Source: Acanthosepion lycidas (lineage: Eukaryota; Mollusca; Cephalopoda; Sepiida; Sepiidae). Taken from it: a stretch of 64,000 bases of DNA. How positions within the stretch are numbered: the first letter of the stretch is position 1; every line of letters starts with the position of its first letter. Shown piece by piece: positions 1 through 12,117 of the stretch. Below the pieces are notes generated by a model. The model was not told the origin of the DNA. It did no database searches and saw only the letters and a program-made list of their open reading frames with translations. The DNA is taken from the NCBI GenBank assembly GCA_963932145.1, contig OZ010599.1:48442287-48506286 (forward strand), read 5' to 3'. The position numbers and the translations under genes are program-made.

Positions 1-410
1 CTTTATATTACATAACAGTCTAGCATTTTCTAACGAAGATTTTCTGTTTCTTAATACGTTCTTTGGATTTTGAAAGGCATCTTTTGCTATTCTAATATAC
101 TTTCGCATTTCCGTCGACTTTTCAAACATTTCCCTGATAGTTAAATTTTTTGTACTTGCTTTGATTCTGACGTCTTTAAATTTGTTGATGATTATATATT
201 CTGTGTCCTTATAATTGATGGTTAGTCCTTACTTACCGTTTCCAAAGTCTAACATGCGTAGGAGGTTCTAGCAGTTTCCTTTCTGCATCCAAACGGTGTC
301 AGCTGTAACCTTATGTTTTTAATACTGTGTTCATCAATGATAAATCCTTACAGTTCTCGCTGTAAAGATTAAATAAATCCGGTGAGAGGACGAACCTTGT
401 CAAGCATTTT
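1..410 (-). pseudogene. LINE reverse-transcriptase fragment, family L1 of this window
   Basis: Read on the minus strand, frames interrupted by stops and small indels give SPDLFNLY (end of an RT motif B region) near 390-360 and an NRKSSLE stretch near 60-20 that matches the post-RT region NRKxSLETxK of the LINE copy at 28790-29900. The piece runs off the left edge of the window. It is a decayed non-LTR retrotransposon RT (reverse transcription at the target site), not a functional gene. Family assignment rests on co-linearity with the longer copy in this same window. Confidence 0.6.
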
Positions 411-1131
411 TTCATTTTTTTTAAAAAACTTCGTTGTTTCTTTAATATAAATTTTATTACATTTACTACATAAATATTCTATATATACTACATATATATA
501 CTACAGAAACGTACTATATATATACTATATATACTACATAAATATACTACATAAATATTCTATATATACTACATATATATACTATATATACTAGCATTTG
601 AATCACATTTATTTGTTTTTAAATCATTTTATGAGAGAAGATGTGGTTTGGACGGTTTTACTTCCAAGGTCATTGAATAAATTTATACATAATACCTACA
701 CATATATAGCACCCTGTAGTATACATTTGGAATAATTTATACAGTTATAAAATAGCTTCAGTATAAGTTTATATTACTTTAGAATTGAAAGTTCATATTT
801 TGTACTCAAGTCAAACTCGTGAGAAATTTGCTAAATCTTCAAAATCAATTTGCTTATCGACCACTTTGGAGAATTTAGGAGAGGCTAAGAGGTTTTGAGA
901 AGTGTGTCGGGTCGAGAACTTTTTAGCGCCACCCGTAAATAAGATCAATAAGTCTGATAAAAATCTTTAAAGCATTTGCATTCAAAAGACGATAAACGTT
1001 TTAATTAAGTTATAATAAAATCATTCTGTTAAAATTTGTTATTCTCAGCAGAAATTTACTGGCATTTTCTCCGTTGAAAAAAATAAGGTTAGCCATTATT
1101 TGGTTTAGCTTGATTTTTCTTAAAATATTAC
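411..1131. other. AT-rich spacer with imperfect TATATACTACA tandem repeats
   Basis: No coding signal seen. Between about 470 and 596 an irregular tandem array of TATATACTACATA-type units occurs. The rest is unique-looking AT-rich sequence. Confidence 0.6.
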
Positions 1132-1510
1132 AGGGTGCGGCAAAAGTAACGCTCTTTTTTATTTATTTACTTTTATTGAACAAAAATAAATTTATAGGCA
1201 TTGTTACATCAAAACGACATGATTCGTTATAATTAACAAACTATTCAACATGTTCAAAATGCTAAACTTTCTGTTCAATACAACGCTGAATAAAACCCTA
1301 TCAGCAACATTTCTACAAACCATTTGTACATTAATTTCAGAAAATTTATCAAAAATTGTTTTAATTCAGGAATAATTTTCGGTTTGATCCTGTAAACAAG
1401 ATCTTTTAGTCGATCTCGCAAGAAAAGGTCTGGCTGTGTTAGGTGTGGTGATCGTGATATAGTCACTCAATTGCTTCACGTCATTCTATCCACATCAGAT
1501 GGAAAAAAGA
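1132..1510 (-). mobile_element. 3' end of a DDE (mariner/IS630-superfamily-like) transposon
   Basis: The plus strand has CAGGGTGCGGCAAAAGTAAC at about 1133, preceded by TTA, which looks like a terminal inverted repeat. Reading inward on the minus strand, a 63-residue ORF (1466-1275) carries RSPHLTQPDLFLRDRLKD followed by an ELKQ motif. This resembles the region around the third catalytic acidic residue of IS630/Tc1/mariner-type transposases (SPDLTPxDFFLW then a helix with ELK). The rest of the transposase and the other terminus are absent. The family is inferred from motif shape only. Confidence 0.6.
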
Positions 1511-3080
1511 GGCCTTAATTTTGCTGCACCATCTATTTTATTTATTTGCAGATTTATTCTTACTGAAAATACACACCCTTTCTTTCGAAACCTAATGAAG
1601 AAATCAAAATCAATAAAAACATACTGTGTATTAAAACATAAATCAGAGAGATAGTTACTATGCAAGGAACTAAGAGCCATCACAAGTTTGTATAATAGTT
1701 TTAGAGACTTATCTCGACTTCATACATGCAATAAAATAGACAAATTTTTAATGATGACTCAATTTATGAAAAATGATCTAAATGATCTTTTTGTTTGGTA
1801 ATTGAACGACAATTAACTAAATTACTGCAAGAATGATATGGTCATACATGTATTTTAAAAACAGTGAAAACATTTGTTAATCATTTACAACATTCAAAAC
1901 CTGACTGAGATAGTTGAGGGAATTTTTAAAAGATAGCTTCAACCATCGACTTTTATGGCTTTATAGATTTTTAGACATAAAATATTTAGGGATAATTAGT
2001 CACATTTTAGCTTTAATATCACGAAGTAAACGAATTTGCTATTTGGGAGACATTTTTAATTATAATTTTGGTAAATCTGTATAATAAGAATAGACGAGAG
2101 CAGATCAGTAATTCCATAGTTTGAAAGAATTATTAGCTTAATTTTTATCAAAACATTTTACTGTAAAAGGTTCTATCTAATGTATTTGATTAAATGTATT
2201 GATAAAAAGGAGATTATGTTGAAAAATAAATATTTGTTGTTTTAAACAAATGGTTTTATGATTAGGCTACGTACTTATTGATATACCTACGGCAATCATT
2301 GAAAAATTCGTAAATACAAATATCTCAGACACATGTTTTACATAGTTTCAAGCTAATTAAATTGAATTGTTGAAAACTTGATTATTTGGATAATTTGATA
2401 TATCTGGAAAATAAGACAGAATATTTGATTAAATAAACTTGGAAAAAAAGAATCAAGGAAATAAAGAGAAATTTTCTGGTGACATCCAAATATTATACAT
2501 GAAAAGAGAGTATATTTTGATACGATGCTTCATAATTAAGTTATTATTACATTCAGTTGTATCGAAAATGTAATGATTATAAGTTTGTACTCCACGCGAA
2601 ATTTGCTCGATTCTCCACTTTTCCCAAATTGTCAGAGCAAATCTTTTCTGAGAATTTTATTGGCAACTAATTTATTTGTTGCAGGCCATTTCTTTAAATT
2701 TCTAATATCGGTCAAAGTATAGAGTACGTTTAAACGTACATTGCACACACACACGCGCACACACACACATATATTTTAGGTTATTGTAAAAATTGAAATT
2801 TGTAAAGGACTGTCTATCAAATTCTAGAACCTTATGCAAATAGTTAAAATGTACATTTCAATTATGTCAAGCGTAACTTGTATTAGATTTCTTGAGAACA
2901 TGGAAATATCTTAAACATACTTATGTCTGCGTACGTGTTTAAAATAAAATTTGAGATGCAAATAAGTCAGTTAAACCTCAAATATTTTATTTTTTCTTTG
3001 ATCTTTTTATTGTATATTTCCAATTACTGAATAAATGTTTCAGCCTGCACCATTTCCTTGGAAAATCTTTTTAGAAATTA
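1511..3080. other. AT-rich non-coding stretch
   Basis: No convincing coding or structural feature. The 62-residue minus ORF at 1683-1495 lacks recognisable motifs. A short (CA)n tract lies at 2744-2770. Confidence 0.5.
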
Positions 3081-3084
3081 TTGA

Positions 3085-3565
3085 AATTTGGGACAATCAT
3101 TTGGTCCCAAGTATACGAGCTTTTCAATGATGGCTCTGTATTTGTCAGGGTGATCGGCATTATTTGTTCTTATTTTTGCGTTGGAAGTGCCTTTCATGTA
3201 ACCTTCTACTACTGGCCTTGCTTCTGAAAATAATGTTTCTTTTATATTTTAATTTGACAATTTCCCTTTCCTTTATTCAGAAATATTGAGTATGCTGGAG
3301 GGCTTTCCTGACAGTTCATTGTGGCATTCTTTTTCAAAATGGTCTGAATCCCTTTGGCCACATTTTCTACATGTTGAGCGACTCCTGCAGCTATGATGTC
3401 CAAATTTTTGGCACCTAAAGCATCTTAGTGGAGCAGGAATATATTGTCCCACTGGTTAAATATTATACCATATTTTTTTTTTGGGAGGGGGATTTCAGGT
3501 ATGCTAAAATTAAGGATATATGTGTGTGGTGAACATTCCTTCTTTCTCCTGCTTAGCGTCAAAAA
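3085..3565 (-). pseudogene. LINE ORF1 (jockey-like gag) fragment with zinc knuckles
   Basis: Minus-strand reading with frame changes gives THTYILNFSIPEIP, then YIPAPLRCFRCQKFGHH and a second knuckle CRKCGQRDSDHFEKEC, then NADHPDKYRAIIEKL. The first knuckle is C-X2-C-X4-H with a shortened spacing to the last Cys; the second is C-X2-C-X6-H-X4-C. This order (short RNA-binding region, PLRCFxCQxFGH, second knuckle) is typical of ORF1 of jockey-clade LINEs, an RNA-binding nucleocapsid-like protein. Stops and shifts show it is dead. No ORF2 follows, so it is a fragment. Confidence 0.65.
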
Positions 3566-4079
3566 ACGGACTGTGCTTGCTTATAAATAATTCTGTTTGT
3601 ACTAACTGTTCTATTGTGCTGAATAAAACCTAGTCTTTTTGCTTGAGTGTATTGACGTCCGATTTTGTCCAGCCTGAATTTTGCCTTTTGTGTGAACTTT
3701 TGAGTTTGTTACTTTTAATTTTCTTAAACTTTTGAATTTTTCAGTTTTCCTTGTTATTTGTGCGTACTTGTTTTCATTTGTGCACTTTTTCCTTTTCTTT
3801 TGTTTATTTCCTTTTTTACACTCCCCTCGTTTTTTGTTACTTTTTCGTATTTATTTTATTTGTTGCTTATTTTTAGTTCTTACGTGATTATTGCCTTTAT
3901 TTTTTCCATGTCCTTGTTTCATTTTATTTTGTTTGTCCACGATTTTGTTTTGTCTTTCTTTTTATACTTGTATATAAAAAATAATAGTATATAGGGCAAA
4001 AGTTTATTTGATTAGCCGTGGTGGTTTTGGGCCACTATAATTCAGAAGCACCGGCGGTGCCAACTCAAAAAACTCACCA

Positions 4080-4915
4080 CCTAAAAAACAGCCTGGTCAG
4101 AAAACAAGCCAAAGCAAAAGGACTCATCATATTATGCCGAACAAAGTGCCAAGTATGAAAAGTATTTGCAAGGAAATGAGTTCCCCACGATCCTAGAGGC
4201 AATGGATGCGGTCAACTCAAGAATTATATCCCTGCTGACCTCTAACTTAAAGAGTCGGAAATTGATTGGGATCAGCAGGGATACCATGGAAGAGACGTTG
4301 AAAAATCTACATATTGCTCCAAATGTTCTAACGAGGAGCTCCAATGCGATGTGGGAACTCCTTCTAAGTTCTGAACAGGAAGCCAAACGCTTAGCCGGAA
4401 GTGTCCTCTCCACGGCAACGGTACGTCTTCAAACAGGATATATGGGCACCCGGCGGACTAAAATTACAGTTCCTGAGGTGCCAGTGGATATATGTGAAGA
4501 CCGTCTGGGGCCTTTTTTTCGAAGTTCAGTCAAGTGGAGGAAGTCTCATCCATCATGAGTAAAGCGGTAATCGCCACTGGTGATATAATATTACAGGTAA
4601 CATTAACAAGGCGGGCCTTTGGTGAAATACCAAACATTCTGATGTACCGTGAGAAGCGGATGTTGTTGGTAGTGGAGGGACGCAGACCATAGTGTTGGTC
4701 TTGCGGAGCCTTGGGGCACATAGCCAAGTCGTGTCCAGAAAAGAATTCAACACCTCCACCCACTCAGCAATAATAATAACAACAACAACAGTAGTAGCAT
4801 CAAAAGAGAAGGCCTCTGACGGTGACTGGAAGGAGGTGAAATGTCGGAAAACAACACACGCACACTCCCACCAAAAGAAGAATGCACAGTCGCCAAAACC
4901 TCAGCGACAATAACA
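4080..4915 (+). pseudogene. LINE ORF1/gag remnant with CCHC knuckle
   Basis: A 130-residue reading frame (4166-4558, open upstream to about 4140) ends at a frameshift in a T7 run (4513-4519). The next frame continues through an aligned region (GDIILQVTLTRRAFGEIPN) and, after one in-frame TAG at 4690-4692, encodes a perfect zinc knuckle CWSCGALGHIAKSC (C-X2-C-X4-H-X4-C, 4693-4734). The layout (helical domain, VEGRRP-type segment, single knuckle, Pro/Gln tail) fits a LINE nucleic-acid-binding ORF1. It is a pseudogene: one frameshift and one stop. It opens a plus-strand LINE remnant that continues to about 6120. Confidence 0.65.
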
Positions 4916-5447
4916 GGAGTGACCAAAAGAGGCACAGGAGCGACCAAAGGAGGAACTGTGCAAGCAAGATAAGCAGTGGTTAGGTGCTTGGAAGGAGGTC
5001 GATCTTCCAGGGTCCTTTGGTTGGACAGTCCAGTCTGCATTCTTGGAGTGTGGCTTGGTCCCGACCTCCAGCAGGAGAAAAATTGGTCAGAAGTACAGGC
5101 AAAGGACGGCGCGGCGGGTCGGACTTGGCGTCGAAGGAGATTGTCCGTGAAGGAGGCTGAGGCGTGTACCACTTGCATCTTTCCTCTTGTCTGTACTCCC
5201 TCTCAGTAGGCGACATAAGAAGGCGCTCGAACGCTTGCTATCCTCCGTTTTGGAGAGGGGGGCGCAAGCATAAAGTCGACAGAGAAGTTTGTACACAACG
5301 TCCGTGTATGAGAGTTGTGGGTGGGGCTGGGAATGCCGCACTTGGAGAGTCACAAACTTGCCTCGAGGCTGACTTTCCTGCGCTGCCCATTGGCAGGGGA
5401 CTCTATTCTAGCGGGGATTGTAAGGGGCGCCTTCTCTTTCCTTACTA
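4916..5447 (+). mobile_element. Middle part of plus-strand LINE remnant
   Basis: Relatively GC-rich compared with its surroundings, like the ORF1 and C-terminal parts on either side. A 95-residue frame (5164-5451) and a 77-residue frame (4976-5209) are open but carry no motif I recognise. The change in base composition at about 4090 and again at about 6120 marks the whole stretch as one inserted element. It is interrupted at 5448 by a palindromic MITE. Confidence 0.4.
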
Positions 5448-5523
5448 TTAGGTTCGTGCAAAATATCGTTTTTTGACGTTAAAAAATACGTCAAAAAACG
5501 ATATTATTTTTGCACCAACCTAA
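5448..5523. mobile_element. Palindromic mini-MITE, TTAGGTTSGTGCAAAA family, copy 1
   Basis: The 76-bp segment starts TTAGGTTCGTGCAAAA and ends with its complement TTTTTGCACCAACCTAA. The arms pair almost completely around the loop TAAAAAAT; the left arm lacks four bases present in the right arm. The preceding dinucleotide is TA; the following one is TG, so one side of a TA target duplication may have mutated. The terminal sequence matches the start of mariner-type ends of the Hsmar1/MADE1 kind. It sits inside the LINE remnant and is therefore younger than it. Confidence 0.8.
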
Positions 5524-6130
5524 TGTTAGTCCTCCCATCTCGCGGGTTGAGCGCCGTCATAATCGGCTTTTCTTCGCGAGTGTCGATTGACTTTGAGGGG
5601 CATTCCTCGGTCCAGTGACTTTTCTCAGCCTAGGAAAGTCTTCTATCGGGAACTAGTGGAGGATGTGCAAAGGATCCACTACGTGAGTGGTACAACATAT
5701 CGGAGGAGGAGTTTCGATCCTTCAGGTCTTAGGCACCAGCGGCGAATTACCTCAGTAACCCTGAGTTTTCACTTACCTGGCGATAGGCTATCTCTCAATG
5801 ACAAGGCCTTCATATAGGGCTTGGCGGATTTTCCAGACTGTGAAAGATTTGAATTTCTACCATTGTCCTCGGGTGCGCCCGTATGGGACCATGTCGGCGA
5901 GTTGACGGCTCGTATCGCTCCCGAAAAGCTCGTGCTCATTGATCGTGTGACAATGTGTCGCCCTCGCATTCTCGGGTGAAACGGATGGTGTTTATATTGC
6001 TGCTGGCTACAGCCCGAATGGTGAATTGAACGACGCGACAGGAGGAAGTCTTACGAGGTAACCGTCTTTCTCATTAGGATCTGATATGAAGATTAGAAAT
6101 GATAGAAAATGGTTGGTTTTGTGTACCTAG
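5524..6130 (+). pseudogene. LINE ORF2 C-terminal remnant
   Basis: Plus-strand frames give NPEFSLTWRIAYLSMTRP and then, in another frame, DFPDCERF and VWDHVGELTARIAPEKLVLID (5810-5960). The series W-R-I-A, D-x-P-D-C and WDHVGELTARI resembles the domain C-terminal to the RT of some LINE ORF2 proteins, where a Cys-containing motif is followed by F/VW. RT itself is missing, so ORF2 has been internally deleted. Stops and frame changes show decay. It is probably part of the same element as the ORF1 remnant upstream. Confidence 0.5.
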
Positions 6131-9100
6131 TTAATGTGAGTAAGTGTTTTTCCTAGGCCTGTTGCTGGTTGCATCTTTAGTTATGATCCAAGTTGAGATT
6201 CCCAACCTCCTCAGTTTGTTTTTGCACCCCCTTTCATTTCGACTTTTGCACCCCCTTTCTTTACTCTCTATGCCCGTATTTATTTTCTCCTTTCCCTCTT
6301 CATTAGCGAGAGAGCCTCTTGATTTTGTCTAAGGGCAAAATGCAGCAGCCTCTCTTTTTTTGGAGGATTGGACGGGTCCTACTAACATCACTTATCTCTA
6401 TTTTGTTTGTTTTGATATTTTAATTTTGTTTTTTGATTCATCCCCTCCCCTCTCATTGTAAATCATCAGATTTTTATGTATAAATTTTTATAATCATCAA
6501 ATTTTTATGTCACTGGGTGCGTTTTTTTTAGGTTCCCTGAGTATGCATATATGGAAGATTGATTGGTGACGGATGAGTTCTTGTGGTAAATGTGAAAATT
6601 GTAATGATTGAATGGGTCGTGAATCGGATTAGCTAGGTATAAGATAGTCAGTGAAGACCAGCCTCAACCCATTCTCCCTTTGGCCTTGTGTCATAATTGT
6701 ATTTCATACAATAAAATCTCTGTGCTGCTCCGTGTCTTTTATTACAATATGTCAGTTATAATTGTTTCTCCTTTTCTTTTAATTGAGATTCTACAGTAAT
6801 TGCTGATCCCTTGACTTCCTACCCTACTGGATAATACCTTTTAAATCAGAAAAGGGGAAATTTTTGCCAGCGGAGTTTTTTTCTAGAGGCGTGAGCACAA
6901 GAAATCTTGGAAATTCTATAATTTCTTTTTCAGAATCAAAGTCTGAAAGACATCTTTGGGACTTTTATTTTGATTATTCCTAATTTTTGTGCATCAAGAT
7001 TCACAGCCTGTGCTCCCACCAACCCCCGAGCCCGACATTGGAACGTATCAAGAGGGAAACCCAGTCGCTTTGACAAATCAGGGCTACACAAACCAGTATA
7101 CTCGTATTCGAGTACCCGTTAAACCATTTGTTGCACTTCTCAAATAAGTGTACAAATTGGCATGTTCATAGATGTCTAAGTCTAGATCTCTTCGAACCGA
7201 CTGACCCTTAGACATCGCCTTCTAACGCCTATAAGTATTGAGTAGAGATGGTATTTTATTCCGGTGTATATTTGAGGTATTGCATTCAATTATAAAGTAC
7301 TCCACAAATTGATTATAGGCGCTATGACCAGCCGATTGATCGGATCGGGCCTCTCCGATCGTCCGTCTAGTCAAGTAAGTGGTATGTTGGGAGTCAGAAG
7401 TAAATAACCTTGACTCATGAAACCCTAAGCCACCAGGATCCCGTCCCCATAGATTACGGGTCGCCACCCACGGCAAACAGCGGGGAGGGGTCTTATCCCT
7501 CTGCAGAGATGCAGTCGGCGTATTCTGAAGCCACAGCCGACAGGGCGGATAATTATTCGATCATGTGCGATTTTGTTATGCCACTTGATGTTTGTTCAGC
7601 ATATTGTAAATAAGTATATACAATGACATTGTTACTGATATCTATCTTTAGTTTCAGACCTATAAACATTAATGAAAGAAAGACATAATCTCAAAAGAGA
7701 AACAAAATATTTTAAAGTTATTGAGTGATGGAAACACAACGTTGGAAATTGTGAAAAAGTTGGACCAAAAGACAATAAAAATACTAAATTGAAAAATGAT
7801 TTGAATTGGTAAAAAAAAAAAAAAAAAAATAAAACGTTCAAAAGTCACCAAAAGTGGCTTTTAAAAAAATAAAAAGGTCATAAGCAAAAAAGTGGATTGA
7901 TCGCAAAAAAAGCTATTATTGCAAATATATTCAGAAAAAGAATCATGTCGAAAGGCATGAAAAAAAAAAAAACAACAAATAAATTACTTGTAAGTAAACA
8001 TCTTCTAGGGAAGTGTGTGAGTTAGACGAAATAGTACATATTAGTGATAGATATAGAGCTACATTGGATGGACCTGACGGCTTGTTTGGCATAGTATAGA
8101 AAACAGCAGAGAAGAGGTAATATAGGCTAGTATTGTAGGTAGTAAAATTATACAGTCATTCAAACGTCGATGGCGACAAGATAAATATTAAAAAAGTTTT
8201 TGGACAAGATACTTTTTGAGTGATACAGGTTACAACCAAGACGATTTAAGCTAAAGAATATATTCATATAAGATAATGCTCCTTTGCATTCTATAAAGCT
8301 AACCTTACCAAAAAAGATTTCTAAGACAAAAATAACTGGAAAGGTCCCCAATTCCTCCAGATGTTAGTACCATACAAAACTTGTGACCCAAACAGTAAGA
8401 GAGAGAGAGAGAAAAAGAGAGAGAGACACACACACACATATATATCTATATATATATATATATTATAGTGGTGGGTGTGCATGTATATGTACGCGCGTAT
8501 GTGTGTGCATGAGATAATGGGAAATAATATTCAAGCAAAGAACATCTCTGGGAAACAATACAAATTTCCGCAATGTTAAAGTAAAAAAAAAAAAAAATGT
8601 AGAAAAGCTAAAAAAACAGTGTGTATGAAAGATTACTGCTAGTTATAGATCGTCAAAAAGTCTATATATACATGTAAAATAATAAAATAATTAATTCAAG
8701 CATATGGGATATCGAGTTTATTTAATATATGCTCTTATGGCCGATATATTTTGGAGTAATTTATAAATAAAATATGTTGCACTACGTTTGCATAATAAAA
8801 CATGACACCCACAAAACAAGTAATTATCATTATTAATGGATATATATAATAAACCAAATGTCATATATGAATGTCTTGAAAATTTTAGTAATATCAGTTG
8901 GTTAATATCAATTTTATTGTGACTACATTGACTTTCATAAAAAAAAATATGATATAGCGTAGTTTCTAGACACATTCACCAGACATTGTAAACCAGAGAA
9001 AATGTTTTTGAAAGAAACAAAAAAGAAAAAAAAAATTCCAACAATGGCTGCTTCCTGAAATTATCAAATTCATTTCAGAAAGTAACGGACTGATGCTTGA

Positions 9101-9190
9101 AAAAAGTAGAAATCTACTCAAAAGTATTCAACATTTTTTCTTACTTTCCTTATTTTATCGATTAATTATTCTGAATTTCATTTGACGATC
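6131..9190. other. Non-coding stretch with simple repeats
   Basis: No supported gene. A moderately GC-richer block at about 7010-7600 (with GATCGGATCGGGCC and GATTACGGGTCGCCACCC) looks like old interspersed repeat sequence, but I cannot name it; the 84-residue minus ORF there (7476-7222) has no motif. Simple repeats: poly(A) 7810-7829, and a compound (GA)n-(CA)n-(TA)n tract at 8398-8463. Confidence 0.5.
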
Positions 9191-9545
9191 TTTATCTACT
9201 CAGCTCATCATCATCATGATGGCAAGGTGAAGGTCGTAGGGCTGATGCACAGCTGAGTAACTAACCAGTTTCTCCCAGAAATCTAGGTTGAAAACCGGAG
9301 AATTATTCATTTATGTGTAGTCTGTCTTAGGCAAGTAGACTTGACGGATCTCATTCCTCTCCAGGTCAAGTCATGTTCTCTCGTCCTGATCATGGACACG
9401 TGGCCATTGATTCAACCAGGCTAACCCATTCGCTCTAGCCGTTGACTTCAGTCTCTAGAAAGTTCTCCATCTAGCGATGCTATGTCATTTTGTTTTTAAT
9501 CTTGCTTGGTGTTCAACTACCCCCTTCACCAGAAAAGCCTGATGG
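9191..9545. repeat. Unidentified mixed-composition block, probable interspersed repeat
   Basis: This stretch has balanced base composition and regular vocabulary (CATCATCATCATGATGGCAA, GGACACGTGGCCATTGATTC) set in AT-rich flanks. It has no open frame and no terminal repeats that I can define. I list it as a likely old repeat rather than a gene. Confidence 0.3.
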
Positions 9546-9769
9546 GCAAACCGATTTAATTATTTACCATCCAACCATGCAGTAGGCATTACTGTGTACC
9601 AAAATGACTCGTAGAGTAACTTGACAATATTGGACATCGGAGTAAATGGATTGTTGTCAGATATACCAATCAGAATTATTATTATAATAAAATCTCTTTG
9701 AATGCTAAATGATAGAAAGTAATCAATGAATAACACTGGGTTACAAAAAACTGTAATTTGTCTAAGTTT

Positions 9770-11625
9770 TTTCAATTGAATTAGGACCATTTTGCATCGC
9801 TGAATCCAAAAATGATATCCATTTTTCTCAATTAGGTCAGTTTTTTATGCTAATTTGATTCTGAAAAATCCAATCTTTTGACTAAATTGTTTACATTTTT
9901 GTGACATTATCAGCTGATTTTCGTTAATATCTCTCATCCAAAAAAGGTTTTAGGAGAAAAAAATCATTATCTAACAGAATGTATTAATTAAATGTTAAAA
10001 ACTTCAATTTCTGTAAACTGAATAATAGACATTGATAAAGGTAGGTACATGTAAATTGAACAGTACGTTGTCATTTAAGGCATGAAATTCTGTTTCTTCG
10101 AACCCCTTGAATACTCATCAGCAGAGATGTCTCTCTTCAAAGTCCAACAGTAATCAGCCATCATGACTGCATTCCAGTGTCCCTGATACCTGGTCTCCTT
10201 CTCTTTTATGTCCTGATAGAATCTCTCCCTCTGCTCATCGCTGATTGATCCCAGATTCTCAGGAAACTGATCCATATGAGAATAAGTAATGCATTTTGAT
10301 GCTCATGTTGCATCCAAGGTTTTTGAAAGCAGTCATCATATTGGTGACAAGTTCTGCATAGTTCCAGGCCTTGTTGTTGCCAAGAAAGGTTTTTCATGAC
10401 CAGAACAAAAGCCTTCCATGCTTCCAGTTCCACTTCATTCATGAAATTTTCAAGCTCAGGATCTCTGATGATCTGACAGATTTGAGGACCACCAAAGATG
10501 CCATCTTTCATCTTCTCTATGGTTAATCCTGGAAAAGCATTGGCATAAGTAAGTGAAGTAGCCACCATCTTTGTCTAGAGATTTGGTGAACTGTTTAATC
10601 AAGCCGAGCTTGATGTGAAGTGGTGGAAAGAGTATCTTGTATCTGTCAACCAGAGGATTGTTGATGTCATTCCTTGCTCTTCAAGGCACCAATTCCTCCT
10701 GCACAGGCCAGTCCTTCTTTGTGTAATGCTGAGCAGTGTCCCCACTATTCCACATGCACAGAAAGCATGGGTGCTTGGTGATGCCGGACTGTTGTCCCAA
10801 CAATAAATACAATCTTCAGGTCAACACAAATAATCCATTCATACTGATCATAAATTTTCTCCAACACATACTTCACTGCTTCATACTTCTCCTTCAATGT
10901 AGTCATGTGAGCAAGGGGTACAGAGGCAAACTGGTTGCCATTGTGAAGCAGAACATATTTCAGTGATTACTTGCTTGTCAATGAACAGTCTCCAATCTTT
11001 GGGTTCATAATGTGGCACTCCAAACTTGTGCAGAAGCTGAGCAATATCTGTAAAGTACACTAAGTCCTTCTCTTCAAAGAAAACTGGAGGATCTCCCAAT
11101 GTCTGTTGCGGCAAAAGATGATGCAAGCACTGTCAGTGATAAGGTTCTTTTCCTTCAATCTGGATGCCAATAGCTTCTTCATCTTCTGGAACACTTGAGG
11201 AATCTTCGTCACTGATGTCAGGAAGTTCTCCAAAGACAGGTACTGGAATTTCATCACAGTGAGCTACAGGATGACATACTGATTTAAGATCAGGATACTT
11301 GAGGCTGCTTCGGTTCTTTCTGTTGATCCCAGTCACATCAATAGTGCAGAAATAGCAGTCAGTGACATGGTTTGTCGGCTCCCTCCAAACCATGGGAATT
11401 CCAAAATTTAGACAACTCTTTTTGCCTTTGGTTCACTGACGCAGATATTTGGTGCATGACTTGCATAAATGTGGGGGTGGCCAAACTTTATTCTGATCAC
11501 CAAGTTTAATACCAAAATAAGAATGGTAAGCACACTTTATGAGACTTGTGACTTGATTTATATTAGGTACAATGGTGTATTCACCGCAGATGTAGCAGAA
11601 TACGTCAGGCTTATTTTTGCAAGAT
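9770..11625 (-). pseudogene. Intronless pseudogene of a multicopy invertebrate hypothetical protein family
   Basis: Minus-strand frames from about 11625 down to 10075 form one co-linear protein in several frames. In order: a Cys-rich start (FCYICGEY, later LCKSC), MVWREPTNHVTDCYFC, PVAHCDEIPVPVFGELPDIS, an EKDLVYFTDIAQLLHKFGV region, QQSGITKHPCFLCMW, a long helical part with PLHIKLGLIKQF, then SISDEQRERFYQDIKEKE and MMADYCWTLKRD near 10140. Motifs of this kind occur in many intronless copies in cnidarian, arthropod and mollusc genomes; function is unknown and a transposon origin is likely but not shown here. At least one stop (after EELVP) and several frameshifts kill it. The 3' flank to about 9770 may belong to the same unit. 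Confidence 0.65.
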
Positions 11626-11727
11626 CTTTTAGCCGAAGCTGTTTCATATATATAAAAAATGAGTTACATGTCTATATTTCGGAGATGATGTTTATATTTC
11701 GGAGATGAGGTATTATGTATTGTCCTC

Positions 11728-11982
11728 ATCTTTGTCGCCATATTTATCACAACGTTTCGGCCGTTGTACGCTCCGGCCTTCTTCATTTCGAACTAAACCC
11801 TTTATTTCGATCACTGGGGTAGACTGTTCTAGTGCCATGTTCGATGGATGTCAGTTATCAGTTATCTCCTGCTAATTTTCCCTCTTGAAAGTTCTCCACT
11901 ACCTTAACCGGGTATTGAACTCACACTCTTTGGGTCTGTCACTGGATCTAACCAACGCCTTTATACACTGTGCCATGTGTCC
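11728..11982 (-). repeat. Penelope terminal repeat, left arm
   Basis: Reverse complement of the arm at 13393-13657, with roughly 10 percent differences and a few indels by eye. In coding orientation (minus) it reads: tRNA-like box A and B region, AATAAAGGG, then the hammerhead-like segment. It lies 3' of the ORF. Confidence 0.85.
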
Positions 11983-12117
11983 TTGAGGACATCCGGGTAT
12001 GAATTTCTGGGTATTATAAACCTAATGTTTTCATCAACCATTTTTACCAGTGCTCATATTGCAATTTTGCTGTTATCATTGCATGTTTTTACCAGAGCTC
12101 ATATTGCAACTTTGTTA

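Noticed and set aside
3758..3994. 78-residue hydrophobic ORF that looks like a membrane protein
   Set aside because: Phe/Leu/Ser content follows from T-rich DNA; no second copy, signal or context.
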